DNA of 64,000 bases from Chloroflexus aggregans DSM 9485. Its GTDB lineage: Bacteria > Chloroflexota > Chloroflexia > Chloroflexales > Chloroflexaceae. The position numbers and the translations under genes were made by a program. Shown here piece after piece: positions 44,034 to 51,522 of the stretch (positions within the stretch are counted from its first letter, which is position 1; each line of letters begins with the position of its first letter). The notes beneath the pieces were generated by a model that was not told the DNA's origin, did not search any database, and saw only the letters and a program-made list of their open reading frames with translations. The DNA lies in the NCBI RefSeq assembly GCF_000021945.1, contig NC_011831.1, positions 3,795,353 to 3,859,352 of the forward strand, in the 5' to 3' direction.

Positions 44034-45083
44034 TTACCCAAATTGCTCGACAAAGCGCTGATCGCCACTATAAAACCAGCGGATGTCATCGATGCCGTAT
44101 TTGAGCATTGCAACCCGTTCGGGGCCAAACCCACCGGCAAAGCCACTAAACTCAGCCGGATCGTAACCGCCGTTGCGCAGCACATTCGGATGGACCATCC
44201 CACAGCCACCGATTTCAAGCCAGCCCGCATACTTACAAATCCGGCAGCCCTTTCCACCACAGAGGAAGCAGGTCACATCCATCTCGGCGCTTGGTTCGGT
44301 GAAGGGGAAGTAACTTGGGCGTAGCCGCACCTGCGTACCCGGCCCAAACATGCGCTCGGCGAAGAAGCTCAAAGTGCCCTTGAGATCGGCCATCGTCACA
44401 CGACGACCGACTGCCAAAAACTCAAACTGGTGGAACATCATCTCGCTACGCACCGTCACTTGTTCATTCCGATAGACCTTTCCTGGGATCAACACGCGCA
44501 GCGGGTTGGGTGCATTCTTTCGCATCGCGTGAATCTGGCCGGGAGAGGTGTGGGTGCGTAACAGTACTGATGGCGCACCGGCCGGCATCTCGACATAAAA
44601 CGTGTCTTGCATATCGCGGGCCGGGTGGTCGTCGGGGAAATTGAGCAGGCTGAAGTTAAAGGCATCGTATTCAACTTCAGGGCTTTCCCAAACCTGAAAC
44701 CCCATTTCGGCGAAGATCTGCTGCACTTGACGCAAAATTTGGTTGGTGAGATGGACATAACCCACAGCAGGTCGGCGACCGGGCATCGTAATATCGATCC
44801 GCTCAGCAGCCAACTCAGCAGCGATCGCCTGGGCTTCCAACCGTTCTTTGGTGGCTGCGAACGCTGCTTCTAACTGTTCACGCAACGAGTTCACACGCTG
44901 GCCGGCCAAAGGTCGTTCGGCGACAGGGAGGGTACCGAGACTACGGCTGAGGCGGGTCAGACGACCCTGCTTACCGATGAAGCGACTCTTCCATTCGGTG
45001 AGGGCTGTCAGATCGGTAACGGTGTTGAGAGCGTCAAATGCTTCTTGTTCGAGCGCAGTCAGTTCATCGAGCAGTGTGGTCAT
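44034..45083 (-). CDS. pheS: Phenylalanyl-tRNA synthetase alpha subunit
   Basis: 349 residues, normal for bacterial PheS. Class II motifs: N-terminal coiled coil (about 1-85), motif 1 region PRQVQQIFAEMGFQVWESPE, motif 2 in SEMMFHQFEFLAVGRRV, and motif 3 FAGGFGPERVAMLKYGID. It contains VLLRTHTSPGQIHAMRKN, an active-site segment. A Cys-rich insertion (TCFLCGGKGCRICKYAG) lies before motif 3, as in many bacterial PheS. It pairs with PheT, which is not in this window. A promoter lies at about 45126. Confidence 0.96.
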   Translation of the reverse strand: MTTLLDELTALEQEAFDALNTVTDLTALTEWKSRFIGKQGRLTRLSRSLGTLPVAERPLAGQRVNSLREQLEAAFAATKERLEAQAIAAELAAERIDITMPGRRPAVGYVHLTNQILRQVQQIFAEMGFQVWESPEVEYDAFNFSLLNFPDDHPARDMQDTFYVEMPAGAPSVLLRTHTSPGQIHAMRKNAPNPLRVLIPGKVYRNEQVTVRSEMMFHQFEFLAVGRRVTMADLKGTLSFFAERMFGPGTQVRLRPSYFPFTEPSAEMDVTCFLCGGKGCRICKYAGWLEIGGCGMVHPNVLRNGGYDPAEFSGFAGGFGPERVAMLKYGIDDIRWFYSGDQRFVEQFG

Positions 45084-45125
45084 GCGGCACCATTTGCTTG
45101 TGATACGGGCAGTACTTGCGTTGCT

Positions 45126-45147
45126 ATTATACCTTAGTTATGAGGTA
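45126..45147 (-). promoter_or_regulatory. Promoter region for pheS
   Basis: Perfect TATAAT (forward 45126-45131); -35 CTAACA with 16-bp spacing is weak. 43 bp before the pheS ATG. Confidence 0.5.
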
Positions 45148-45166
45148 TGTTAGCTAACGGGTGTTC

Positions 45167-45940
45167 TTAGCGAATGGTTTGCTGGCGAAGCGCTTCAAAC
45201 AGAATAATACTACCGGCCACCCCGGCGTTTAGCGACTCGATAGGTCCGGCCATCGGGATGGTAATGGTGGAATGGGCAAGGGTACGCGCTGCGGTGCTCA
45301 CACCGTGGGCTTCATTCCCGATGATCAATGCCGCCGGTTGGCGCCAATCGACAGTGTAGTATGGCTGTTGCGCAGCGCTATCGGCAGCGTATACCGTGTA
45401 GCCGGCCAATTCGGTCGCAATATCGTCCCATGGAAGTAGGCGGAGTGGCACGATGAAATGTGCTCCCATCGCCGCCCGGGCAACTTTCGGGCTAAATGGG
45501 TCGGCTGTACCGGGAGCACAGATCACAAGACCTACTCCGGCAGCGGCTGCCGAGCGCAGCAAGGTACCTACGTTACCGGGATCTTGGATCTCGTCGAGTA
45601 TGAGGCGGAGGCCGGGACGAGGTGGGAGGTCGGGCCAGGCGACCGCCGCAACCACTCCCTGTGGTTGCTCGGTATCGGCAGCAGCGGCGACGACAGCAGG
45701 AGTGGCCGGGAAACAGCGTGGCAAGTGTTGGAGCCGGGCAAGCAATGTCGCACCTGCTGCCGTTGTCGCTAATTGGTCGGGTGCATACAAGACTACCTGT
45801 AGATATGCACCGGCGGCCAACGCATCGCTCACAAGACGGACACCTTCGATCACGAAACTACGCTCACGTCGGCGAAGTCGAGCGGTATCGGCCAGAGCAC
45901 GCAGTCGTTTCACATGTTGATTCGCGGTGCTGGTAATCAC
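45167..45940 (-). CDS. SpoU/TrmH-family RNA 2'-O-methyltransferase
   Basis: 257 residues from GTG 45940. The N-terminal 100 residues form the substrate-binding domain (ITSTANQHVKRLRALADTAR, FVIEGVRLVSDALAAG). SPOUT motifs follow: motif 1 LILDEIQDPGNVGTLLRSAA, motif 2 ALIIGNEAHGVS, motif 3 PMAGPIESLNAGVAGSII, with the deep-knot Asn/Ser pattern. It methylates a 2'-OH of rRNA or tRNA using S-adenosylmethionine. The exact target cannot be told. Only a weak ribosome binding site is visible before the GTG. Confidence 0.93.
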   Translation of the reverse strand: MITSTANQHVKRLRALADTARLRRRERSFVIEGVRLVSDALAAGAYLQVVLYAPDQLATTAAGATLLARLQHLPRCFPATPAVVAAAADTEQPQGVVAAVAWPDLPPRPGLRLILDEIQDPGNVGTLLRSAAAAGVGLVICAPGTADPFSPKVARAAMGAHFIVPLRLLPWDDIATELAGYTVYAADSAAQQPYYTVDWRQPAALIIGNEAHGVSTAARTLAHSTITIPMAGPIESLNAGVAGSIILFEALRQQTIR

Positions 45941-46116
45941 AGTGTGTTAACCCAAGTTGTCTCCTACAGCGCCATTATACGACGGGAATGCCACAGACAG
46001 AGGATTTGTGCGCTATCGCCTCGCTCGGTGCCGGTCCTGGTGAGTGTGATGCGGGTATCGGCCTACATTCGCCGGCGAGGTGGTGAAAGACACTTTGTAG
46101 ACGATGGTTATGACAG

Positions 46117-46149
46117 AAAACAGGTAGCAAGCAACCGGCTTGCTACCTG
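46117..46149 (-). terminator. Terminator of the infC-rpmI-rplT operon
   Basis: Perfect 12-bp stem CAGGTAGCAAGC (46121-46132)/GCTTGCTACCTG (46138-46149), loop AACCG, followed on the minus strand by TTTTCTGTC. It lies about 50 bp beyond the rplT stop. Confidence 0.92.
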
Positions 46150-46197
46150 AAACCTCGGTCAAATATTGAGTATCGGAACGTCTTACGTCACTTAACC

Positions 46198-46557
46198 TTA
46201 GGCCGTAACTGCCGCCTGCGCTTGTTGCACGATGCGGCTAAACGCCTGCGGATCACGCACAGCCAGATCGGCCAGCATCTTACGGTCAATCTGGATGTTA
46301 GCCTGCTTCAGCGCATTGACCAAGCGGCTGTAGGTCGTACCGTTAAGGCGCGCAGCGGCGTTAATCCGCATAATCCACAAGCGGCGAAAATCGCGCTTAC
46401 GCCGGCGCCGGTCGCGGTAAGCATCGGCGAGGGCGTGCATCACCGCTTCGTGGGCAACTTTATAGTGACGACTGCGGGCGCCGCGGTATCCCTTCGCCTG
46501 TTTTAACAGTTTCTTATGGCGCTTACGCACCATTGTGCCACGCTTGACACGAGCCAT
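46198..46557 (-). CDS. rplT: Ribosomal protein L20
   Basis: 119 residues, the family size, basic. Signature: [59 protein letters not shown], and the C-terminal [21 protein letters not shown] 23S rRNA-binding protein and, in several bacteria, a translational repressor of its own operon. It sits at the 3' end of the infC operon, followed by the terminator at 46121-46149. Confidence 0.98.
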   Translation of the reverse strand: MARVKRGTMVRKRHKKLLKQAKGYRGARSRHYKVAHEAVMHALADAYRDRRRRKRDFRRLWIMRINAAARLNGTTYSRLVNALKQANIQIDRKMLADLAVRDPQAFSRIVQQAQAAVTA

Positions 46558-46651
46558 ATCTGTTCTCCTTTAGCGGATAGGTCAGGGGGTGGCAAACCGA
46601 ACCCTGAACTACATCCGAACTCAAACGATTAACACGCCGACATAACGAATT

Positions 46652-46671
46652 CGCAGAGACACAACTCTGCG
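46652..46671 (-). other. Stem-loop between rpmI and rplT
   Basis: Perfect 7-bp stem CGCAGAG/CTCTGCG with a 6-nt loop in the 150-nt spacer between rpmI stop and rplT start. It could be an L20-binding regulatory site, but nothing shows this directly. Confidence 0.45.
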
Positions 46672-46707
46672 GTAACAGGAACTGTAAGCAAGGTGTAGCC
46701 CACGGCC

Positions 46708-46914
46708 TTAGTCAAGACCGTAAGGCAAGGCTACTTGCAGCAACCGGCGATTAGCCGGTGAAGTGGGTTGATCCTTACCCCACGCACGTTGTGAGCGGCT
46801 CGGTCGATTGCGCTTATTGCCGCGCACACCACGCTGTTGCAGAAACTTACCTGACGCCGTTATTTTAAAGCGCTTTTTAGCACCTTTGTGCGTCTTCATC
46901 TTCAACTTTGCCAT
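46708..46914 (-). CDS. rpmI: Ribosomal protein L35
   Basis: 68 residues from ATG 46914 (MAKLKMKTHKGAKKRFK). An upstream in-frame ATG at 46953 would add 13 residues not present in the family. Signature KITASGKFLQQRGVRGNKRNRPSRSQR and PANRRLLQVALPYGL. A small 50S protein, always near L20 in such operons. Confidence 0.97.
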   Translation of the reverse strand: MAKLKMKTHKGAKKRFKITASGKFLQQRGVRGNKRNRPSRSQRAWGKDQPTSPANRRLLQVALPYGLD

Positions 46915-46969
46915 GAATAACTCCTTTACCGCGACCGAATCGGCAATATGCAAGCCGGTCTCGCATTAG

Positions 46970-47728
46970 TTACCGTCGCCGCCGCTCGTACTCATCGTCC
47001 TCGTCGTCCTCATCTGCGTCGTACTCCTCATCGATGATCTCGTCGTCTTCGTCGTAATCTTCATCGATAAGGCCTTCTGCTTCTTCATCTTCCTCAACGT
47101 CCTCATCAGGAGGTGGCGTGTCAGATGTTGGGCTGCTGGTTTGAGCAGGTGCAGCACTAGTTGCCGCAGCCTGGCGCTGGGCAGCAGCCTTTTGGGCCTG
47201 CTGAGCTGCTTTCAGCACCTTCGCGTTCGGTGCTAGCAACATCGAAAGCACGCGGCCTTCCATCAGCGGTTTTTGCTCGATGATGGCAATATCACTTAAC
47301 TGTTCGGCAATCTCATCGAGCATCTTGCGCCCGATTTCTGGGTGGGCCACTTCGCGGCCACGGAAGCGCAGGTTAAACTTCACTTTATCGCCGGCCAACA
47401 AAAAGCGTCGCGCTTGATTCGCCTTGACAGCGACATCGTGATCATCGGTTTTGGGCATCAGCCGGATCTGCTTGAGTTCCGACTGTTTCTGATTACGGCG
47501 CGCTTCACGCTCCTTCTTGCTCTGCTCGTAACGAAACTTACCATAATCGAGCAGACGACATACCGGCGGAACCGCATTGGGTGCAACCTCAACGAGGTCG
47601 TACCCCCGCTCCTCAGCCATTGCCAGCGCCTCGCGTAAGGGTACGATGCCGACCTGCGTACCGTTCTCGTCGATCAGGCGGACTTCACGGGCGCGAATGC
47701 GATTGTTGATGCGAAACCGGTCTCTGAT
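46970..47728 (-). CDS. infC: Translation initiation factor IF-3 with AUC start and acidic tail
   Basis: 252 residues when started at ATC 47726-47728. AAGGAG (47736-47741 forward CTCCTT) is 7 nt before it. The upstream in-frame stop is TGA at 47768-47770, and no ATG, GTG or TTG occurs between it and the family N-terminus (RDRFRINNRIRAREVRLID). Restricting the protein to an internal ATG at 47620 would remove the conserved N-domain. Known in other bacteria: infC starts at AUU or AUC, allowing IF-3 to repress its own translation. Body features: RLLDYGKFRYEQSK, KEREARRNQKQSELKQIRL. The C-terminus extends beyond the standard 175 or so residues by about 75, with 30 of the last 46 residues Asp or Glu and ending RRRR. 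Confidence 0.95.
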   Translation of the reverse strand: MRDRFRINNRIRAREVRLIDENGTQVGIVPLREALAMAEERGYDLVEVAPNAVPPVCRLLDYGKFRYEQSKKEREARRNQKQSELKQIRLMPKTDDHDVAVKANQARRFLLAGDKVKFNLRFRGREVAHPEIGRKMLDEIAEQLSDIAIIEQKPLMEGRVLSMLLAPNAKVLKAAQQAQKAAAQRQAAATSAAPAQTSSPTSDTPPPDEDVEEDEEAEGLIDEDYDEDDEIIDEEYDADEDDEDDEYERRRR

Positions 47729-47752
47729 AGCGCGACTCCTTCGTCTTGTGAG

Positions 47753-47785
47753 CGATGACGGTCGTCGTCAGGTGAACCGTCATCG
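47753..47785 (-). promoter_or_regulatory. Leader hairpin just upstream of the infC ribosome binding site
   Basis: Perfect 10-bp stem CGATGACGGT (47753-47762)/ACCGTCATCG (47776-47785), 13-nt loop. It ends 12 bp before the Shine-Dalgarno sequence and could regulate infC translation. A smaller stem CGTGA/TCACG lies farther upstream at about 47825-47843. Confidence 0.55.
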
Positions 47786-47853
47786 TAACGGCTTTCCTCA
47801 AGTTAGACGACAATACAACATATCCGTGAACAGACTGCTCACGTCAAGCCTGC

Positions 47854-47882
47854 ATTATACCAGTCTGTAAAAATGCCGTCAA
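47854..47882 (-). promoter_or_regulatory. Strong promoter for infC-rpmI-rplT
   Basis: Minus strand TTGACG (forward 47877-47882), 17-bp spacer, TATAAT (forward 47854-47859). Divergent from the thi promoter 18 bp away. Confidence 0.85.
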
Positions 47883-47899
47883 ACTGTCGCCGGTAGGAA

Positions 47900-47928
47900 T
47901 TGCATACGCCGTCTATCCATGCTATGAT
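47900..47928 (+). promoter_or_regulatory. Promoter for the thiamine operon
   Basis: TTGCAT (47900-47905), 17-bp spacer, TATGAT (47923-47928) with TGC before it. The TPP riboswitch follows directly. Confidence 0.75.
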
Positions 47929-47944
47929 GAGACTAACATAGATG

Positions 47945-48047
47945 CCAGGGGAGCCTGGGGGAGCCGGGCTGAGAGGGTACCTTATGGCTATTGCCACCGG
48001 TACCGACCCTCTGAACCTGATCTGGGTTATGCCAGCGGAGGGAGGAG
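47945..48047 (+). ncRNA. TPP riboswitch (THI element)
   Basis: Has the conserved thi-box parts in order: a GGGAGCC/GGCTCC-like P1-P2 region, GGCTGAGAGGG (47967-47977), then ACCCTCTGAACCTGATCTGG and GTTATGCCAGCGGAGGGA at about 48006-48043. These match the TPP-sensing core. Binding of thiamine pyrophosphate would favour the terminator downstream and reduce thi expression. Confidence 0.95.
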
Positions 48048-48054
48048 CAGTTCG

Positions 48055-48118
48055 CAGACTCGCTATCCGAGTCTGTGCGATCGCGTATAACCGTCCTGCC
48101 GCGGCAGGGCGGTTTTTT
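48055..48118 (+). terminator. Riboswitch-controlled terminator and preceding hairpin
   Basis: First a perfect 8-bp stem CAGACTCG (48055-48062)/CGAGTCTG (48068-48075). Then the stem CCG-T-CCTGCC/GGCAGG-G-CGG (48091-48112) followed by six T (48113-48118), the expected intrinsic terminator. The first hairpin may act as a spacer or alternative fold. Confidence 0.85.
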
Positions 48119-48164
48119 ATCCCTATCGCCGCGCTCTTCCGTTCACTGGCGCAAGGAGGTTGTG

Positions 48165-49001
48165 ATGACGTTCAATGACCGGATCGCCGAGTTGCGAGAT
48201 CGGGTGCGCCAGCAGCGCCCTCTTATTCACCACATTACCAATTTTGTCGTAATGAACGATACGGCTAATGTAACCCTGCATATCGGTGGGCTACCGGTGA
48301 TGGCGCATGATCGCGAGGAAGTGGCCGAGATGGTGGCGGCTGCCGGAGCGTTGGTGCTGAATGTTGGTACGCTCTCGCCCGATTGGATCGAGGCGATGAT
48401 CATTGCCGGCAAGCGGGCGAATGAACTAGGGATTCCGATTGTACTCGATCCGGTCGGGGCTGGGGCAACATCGTTGCGCACGAGTAGTAATCGCCGCCTG
48501 CTGGAGACGTTGCAGGTTGCTGTGATCCGTGGAAATTCGGGTGAGATCGGTGCCTTAGCCGGGATGGGTGGAGTCGTGAAAGGGGTTGAGGCGGTCGTTG
48601 AGGCCGATGATCCACTGGCCGCTGCCCAGGTACTGGCCCGTCAGTATCATACGGTGGTAGCCGTGACCGGACGACGCGATCTCGTCACCGACGGCTCGCG
48701 GGTGTTGGCGGTTGATAATGGTCACGAATGGCTCAAGACGCTGACCGGTACCGGTTGCTCGGCGACAACGGTGATTGCCGCCTTTACCGCAGTCGAACGC
48801 GATTATCTCTTTGCCGCTGCTGCCGGCTTGGCTTGTTTTGGTTTGGCGGCTGAGCTGGCTGCACCGCAGGCGCGTGGCCCGGCCAGTTTTAAAGTAGCCT
48901 TCTATGATGCGATCTATCACCTCGCAGCCGATCAGATTCGGGCCGGTGCGCGGGTTGTCGATCTCAGTACGGAACAGAGTAAGGCAGTGGCGCAGTCGTA
49001 G
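48165..49001 (+). CDS. thiM: Hydroxyethylthiazole kinase
   Basis: 278 residues from ATG 48165 (AAGGAGG 5 nt upstream). Motifs: PLIHHITNFVVMNDTANVTL, GGLPVMAHDREEVAEM, LVLNVGTLSPDWIEAM, PIVLDPVGAGATSLRTS, IRGNSGEIGALAG, VAVTGRRDLVTDG and LTGTGCSATTVIAAF (anion hole and catalytic Cys region). It phosphorylates 4-methyl-5-(2-hydroxyethyl)thiazole, a salvage step in thiamine synthesis. First gene of the TPP-regulated operon. Confidence 0.96.
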   Translation: MTFNDRIAELRDRVRQQRPLIHHITNFVVMNDTANVTLHIGGLPVMAHDREEVAEMVAAAGALVLNVGTLSPDWIEAMIIAGKRANELGIPIVLDPVGAGATSLRTSSNRRLLETLQVAVIRGNSGEIGALAGMGGVVKGVEAVVEADDPLAAAQVLARQYHTVVAVTGRRDLVTDGSRVLAVDNGHEWLKTLTGTGCSATTVIAAFTAVERDYLFAAAAGLACFGLAAELAAPQARGPASFKVAFYDAIYHLAADQIRAGARVVDLSTEQSKAVAQS

Positions 49002-49065
49002 CCGTGAGTGGTCGGTATGTGCGTTGCGATGAGCTAACGGCATACCGGCCTTATGAGGAATGGAT

Positions 49066-49731
49066 ATGGCGCTCAGGCAAGCCGTTGATTGGAGTTTGTA
49101 TGTCGTTACCGATGCCGGTCTCTCCCGTGGCCGTTCGCATGTAGCGGTGATCGAGGCTGCGATTACCGGTGGCGCAACGGTGGTGCAGTATCGGGAAAAG
49201 CATGCCCCTACCCGACAGATGGTAGCCGAAGCCCAAGTCTTGCGTGAGCTGACGCGCCGCACCGGTGTGCCATTGATTGTCAATGACCGTCTCGATGTTG
49301 CGTTGGCCGTTGATGCCGACGGTGTGCATCTCGGTCAAGATGATATGCCGGCGGCGTTGGCCCGTCGCTTGATCGGTCCTGACAAAATCCTGGGTATTTC
49401 GGCGAGTACGTTAGCTGAAGCTTTGCAAGCGGTGCAAGACGGCGCCGATTATCTCGGTGTCGGGCCGATCTTTGCCACACCAACCAAACCGGATGCTGCA
49501 CCACCGATTGGTATAGACGGTCTACGCTTGATCCGTCAGCACGTGTCGTTGCCAATCGTGGCGATTGGCGGAATCAATGCCACGAATGCGGCTGAGGTCA
49601 TGGCTGCCGGTCCTGACGGGATTGCCGTGGTGTCGGCAGTGGTCGCCGCCGAAGATATTGCGGTTGCGGCCCAGGAGTTGCGTGCGATGGTAAACGCAAG
49701 CCGCCAACGCCGTGAAGCTGCGTCGAATTGA
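49066..49731 (+). CDS. thiE: Thiamine-phosphate synthase
   Basis: 221 residues from ATG 49066; an in-frame ATG at 49060 has no spacer to the GAGGA at 49055-49059, so the second ATG is preferred. Motifs: YVVTDAGLSRGRSH, GGATVVQYREKHAP (pyrimidine-binding), VNDRLDVALAVDADGVHLGQ, LGISASTLAEAL, YLGVGPIFATPTKPD and IGGINATNAAEVMAAG. It joins HMP-PP and thiazole phosphate to make thiamine phosphate. Third step partner of ThiM and ThiD. Confidence 0.97.
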   Translation: MALRQAVDWSLYVVTDAGLSRGRSHVAVIEAAITGGATVVQYREKHAPTRQMVAEAQVLRELTRRTGVPLIVNDRLDVALAVDADGVHLGQDDMPAALARRLIGPDKILGISASTLAEALQAVQDGADYLGVGPIFATPTKPDAAPPIGIDGLRLIRQHVSLPIVAIGGINATNAAEVMAAGPDGIAVVSAVVAAEDIAVAAQELRAMVNASRQRREAASN

Positions 49732-49762
49732 GGATACGTATGGAAGAGGAGTCGAAACGCCC

Positions 49763-50554
49763 ATGAGCTTGCCACGTTGTCTGACCATTGCCGGGTCCGA
49801 TTCAGGAGGTGGCGCCGGTATTCAAGCCGATCTGAAAGCTTTTGCCGCCCTCGGTGTCTATGGGATGAGTGCCTTGACGGCGGTGACGGCGCAGAACACC
49901 ATCGGTGTCCAAGCGGTGTTTGAATTACCGGCGACATTGGTGGCACAGCAGATCGATTCGGTGGTTACCGATATCGGTGTTGATGCCGTCAAAACCGGTA
50001 TGTTGGCGAATGCTGAGATTATTGCCGTCGTGGCCGAGAAAGCGCGCACCTACCGCTGGCCGTATCTAGTGGTCGATCCGGTGATGGTTGCCAAAAGCGG
50101 CGATCCATTGTTACGCCCAGAGGCACGAACGGCCCTGATCTCACTCCTATTTCCACTGGCAACCATTGTGACGCCTAACTTGCCCGAAGCAAAGGCGTTA
50201 ACCGGTCTGAACATCTCTTCTGTTGCCGAGATGGAACAGGCCGCCCAGCAGATTCATGCGCTCGGTCCACGGTGGGTGTTGGTCAAGGGCGGTCATTTGG
50301 CCGGTGATAGCGTTGATGTGTTGTACGATGGCCATGAGTATCGTTATTTCAGCTCATCACGGATCGAGACAAGGCATACCCACGGTACCGGCTGCACGTT
50401 TGCCTCGGCGATTGCTGCCGGGTTAGCAAAAGGTTTGTCGGTGCCGGAGGCGGTGCAGGCAGCGAAGGATTACATTACGCTCGCTTTGCAACATGCACCC
50501 GGTCTGGGGCAAGGCCATGGTCCGGTGCATCACTTTGCCGCATGGTATAGATGA
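49763..50554 (+). CDS. thiD: HMP/HMP-phosphate kinase
   Basis: 263 residues from ATG 49763; a GAGGAG lies 11 nt upstream. Motifs: CLTIAGSDSGGGAGIQADLK, FAALGVYGMSALTAVTAQN, DAVKTGMLANAEI, VVDPVMVAKSGDPLL, TPNLPEAKALTG, VLVKGGHLAGDSVDVL and GTGCTFASAIAAGLAKG (ribokinase-fold anion hole). It phosphorylates HMP twice to HMP-PP for ThiE. thiC is absent from the window. Confidence 0.96.
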   Translation: MSLPRCLTIAGSDSGGGAGIQADLKAFAALGVYGMSALTAVTAQNTIGVQAVFELPATLVAQQIDSVVTDIGVDAVKTGMLANAEIIAVVAEKARTYRWPYLVVDPVMVAKSGDPLLRPEARTALISLLFPLATIVTPNLPEAKALTGLNISSVAEMEQAAQQIHALGPRWVLVKGGHLAGDSVDVLYDGHEYRYFSSSRIETRHTHGTGCTFASAIAAGLAKGLSVPEAVQAAKDYITLALQHAPGLGQGHGPVHHFAAWYR

Positions 50555-50684
50555 TGCAAGGGTGCGGGAATGGTGTACGTGCGGTCAACGGGACCGGTAC
50601 TATTCGTTGACAAACCAGATAATCAGGCGTATGGTATCCTCGCCGGTCGGCATGTGGCCGACATCTAAGGATGAGGATAGCAGC

Positions 50685-51494
50685 ATGCTTGTCAACAACA
50701 AAGTTATTGTTGTTAGCGGTGGTGGTAGCGGTATCGGTCGAGCACTTGTTTTACACCTCCTGACCAAGGGAGCGCGCGTCGCCGCAGTTGATCTGAACCC
50801 GACTACCTTGCAGGAGACGGCACAAATGGCCGGTTCATCGGCGAATCGGCTGTCTATCCACAGGGTCGATATTACCGATCGGGCAGCGGTAGCGGCCCTG
50901 CCCGATCAGGTTATCGCGGCTCACGGGGTCGTTGATGGTTTGATCAACAACGCCGGCATCATCCAGCCGTTTCTAGGGGTGCCTGATCTTGATGAAGCCA
51001 CCATCGAACGGGTGATGAAGGTCAATTTCTACGGCACTGTATGGATGACCAAAGCCTTTTTGCCCTATCTCCTCTCGCGACCTGAAGCGCATATCGTTAA
51101 CGTTTCGAGCATGGGTGGCTTTTTACCGGTACCGGGACAGACGATCTATGGTGCGGCGAAGGCGGCGGTGAAGCTGTTTACCGAAGGTCTCTATGCAGAA
51201 TTGCTCGAAACAAACGTGCGTGTCACGGTTGTCTTTCCCGGCGCGGTACGTACCAATATCGTTGCCAATTCGGGCGTGAATCGGTTACCGACGGGGACGA
51301 CCGATAACCGGCGTGCGCCGACGGCACTTGCCCCAGAGCGCGCGGCTCAGATAATTGTTGATGGTATCGAACGCAACCGGTATCGGGTGTTAGTCGGGAG
51401 TGATGCGCGGTTGATGGATCTCCTCTCGCGCCTTAATCCGCAATTTGCGGCGCGCTTTATCTTTCGCCAGATGAAGAGTTTATTGCAGCAATAG
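50685..51494 (+). CDS. Short-chain dehydrogenase/reductase
   Basis: 269 residues from ATG 50685 (GAGGA 7 nt upstream). Motifs: VVSGGGSGIGRA (cofactor binding, T-G-x-x-x-G-I-G variant), AVDLNPTTLQ (Asp suggests NAD preference), LINNAGI, VNVSSMGG and the catalytic Y-G-A-A-K with FTEGLYAELLETNVRVTVV after it. Substrate unknown. It follows thiD by about 130 bp and may be part of the thi transcript, although it has no known thiamine role. It converges with the LamG gene, 28 bp apart. Confidence 0.9.
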   Translation: MLVNNKVIVVSGGGSGIGRALVLHLLTKGARVAAVDLNPTTLQETAQMAGSSANRLSIHRVDITDRAAVAALPDQVIAAHGVVDGLINNAGIIQPFLGVPDLDEATIERVMKVNFYGTVWMTKAFLPYLLSRPEAHIVNVSSMGGFLPVPGQTIYGAAKAAVKLFTEGLYAELLETNVRVTVVFPGAVRTNIVANSGVNRLPTGTTDNRRAPTALAPERAAQIIVDGIERNRYRVLVGSDARLMDLLSRLNPQFAARFIFRQMKSLLQQ

Positions 51495-51522
51495 CCATCG
51501 CCAGGCAGTGCTGAGTTTCTCT

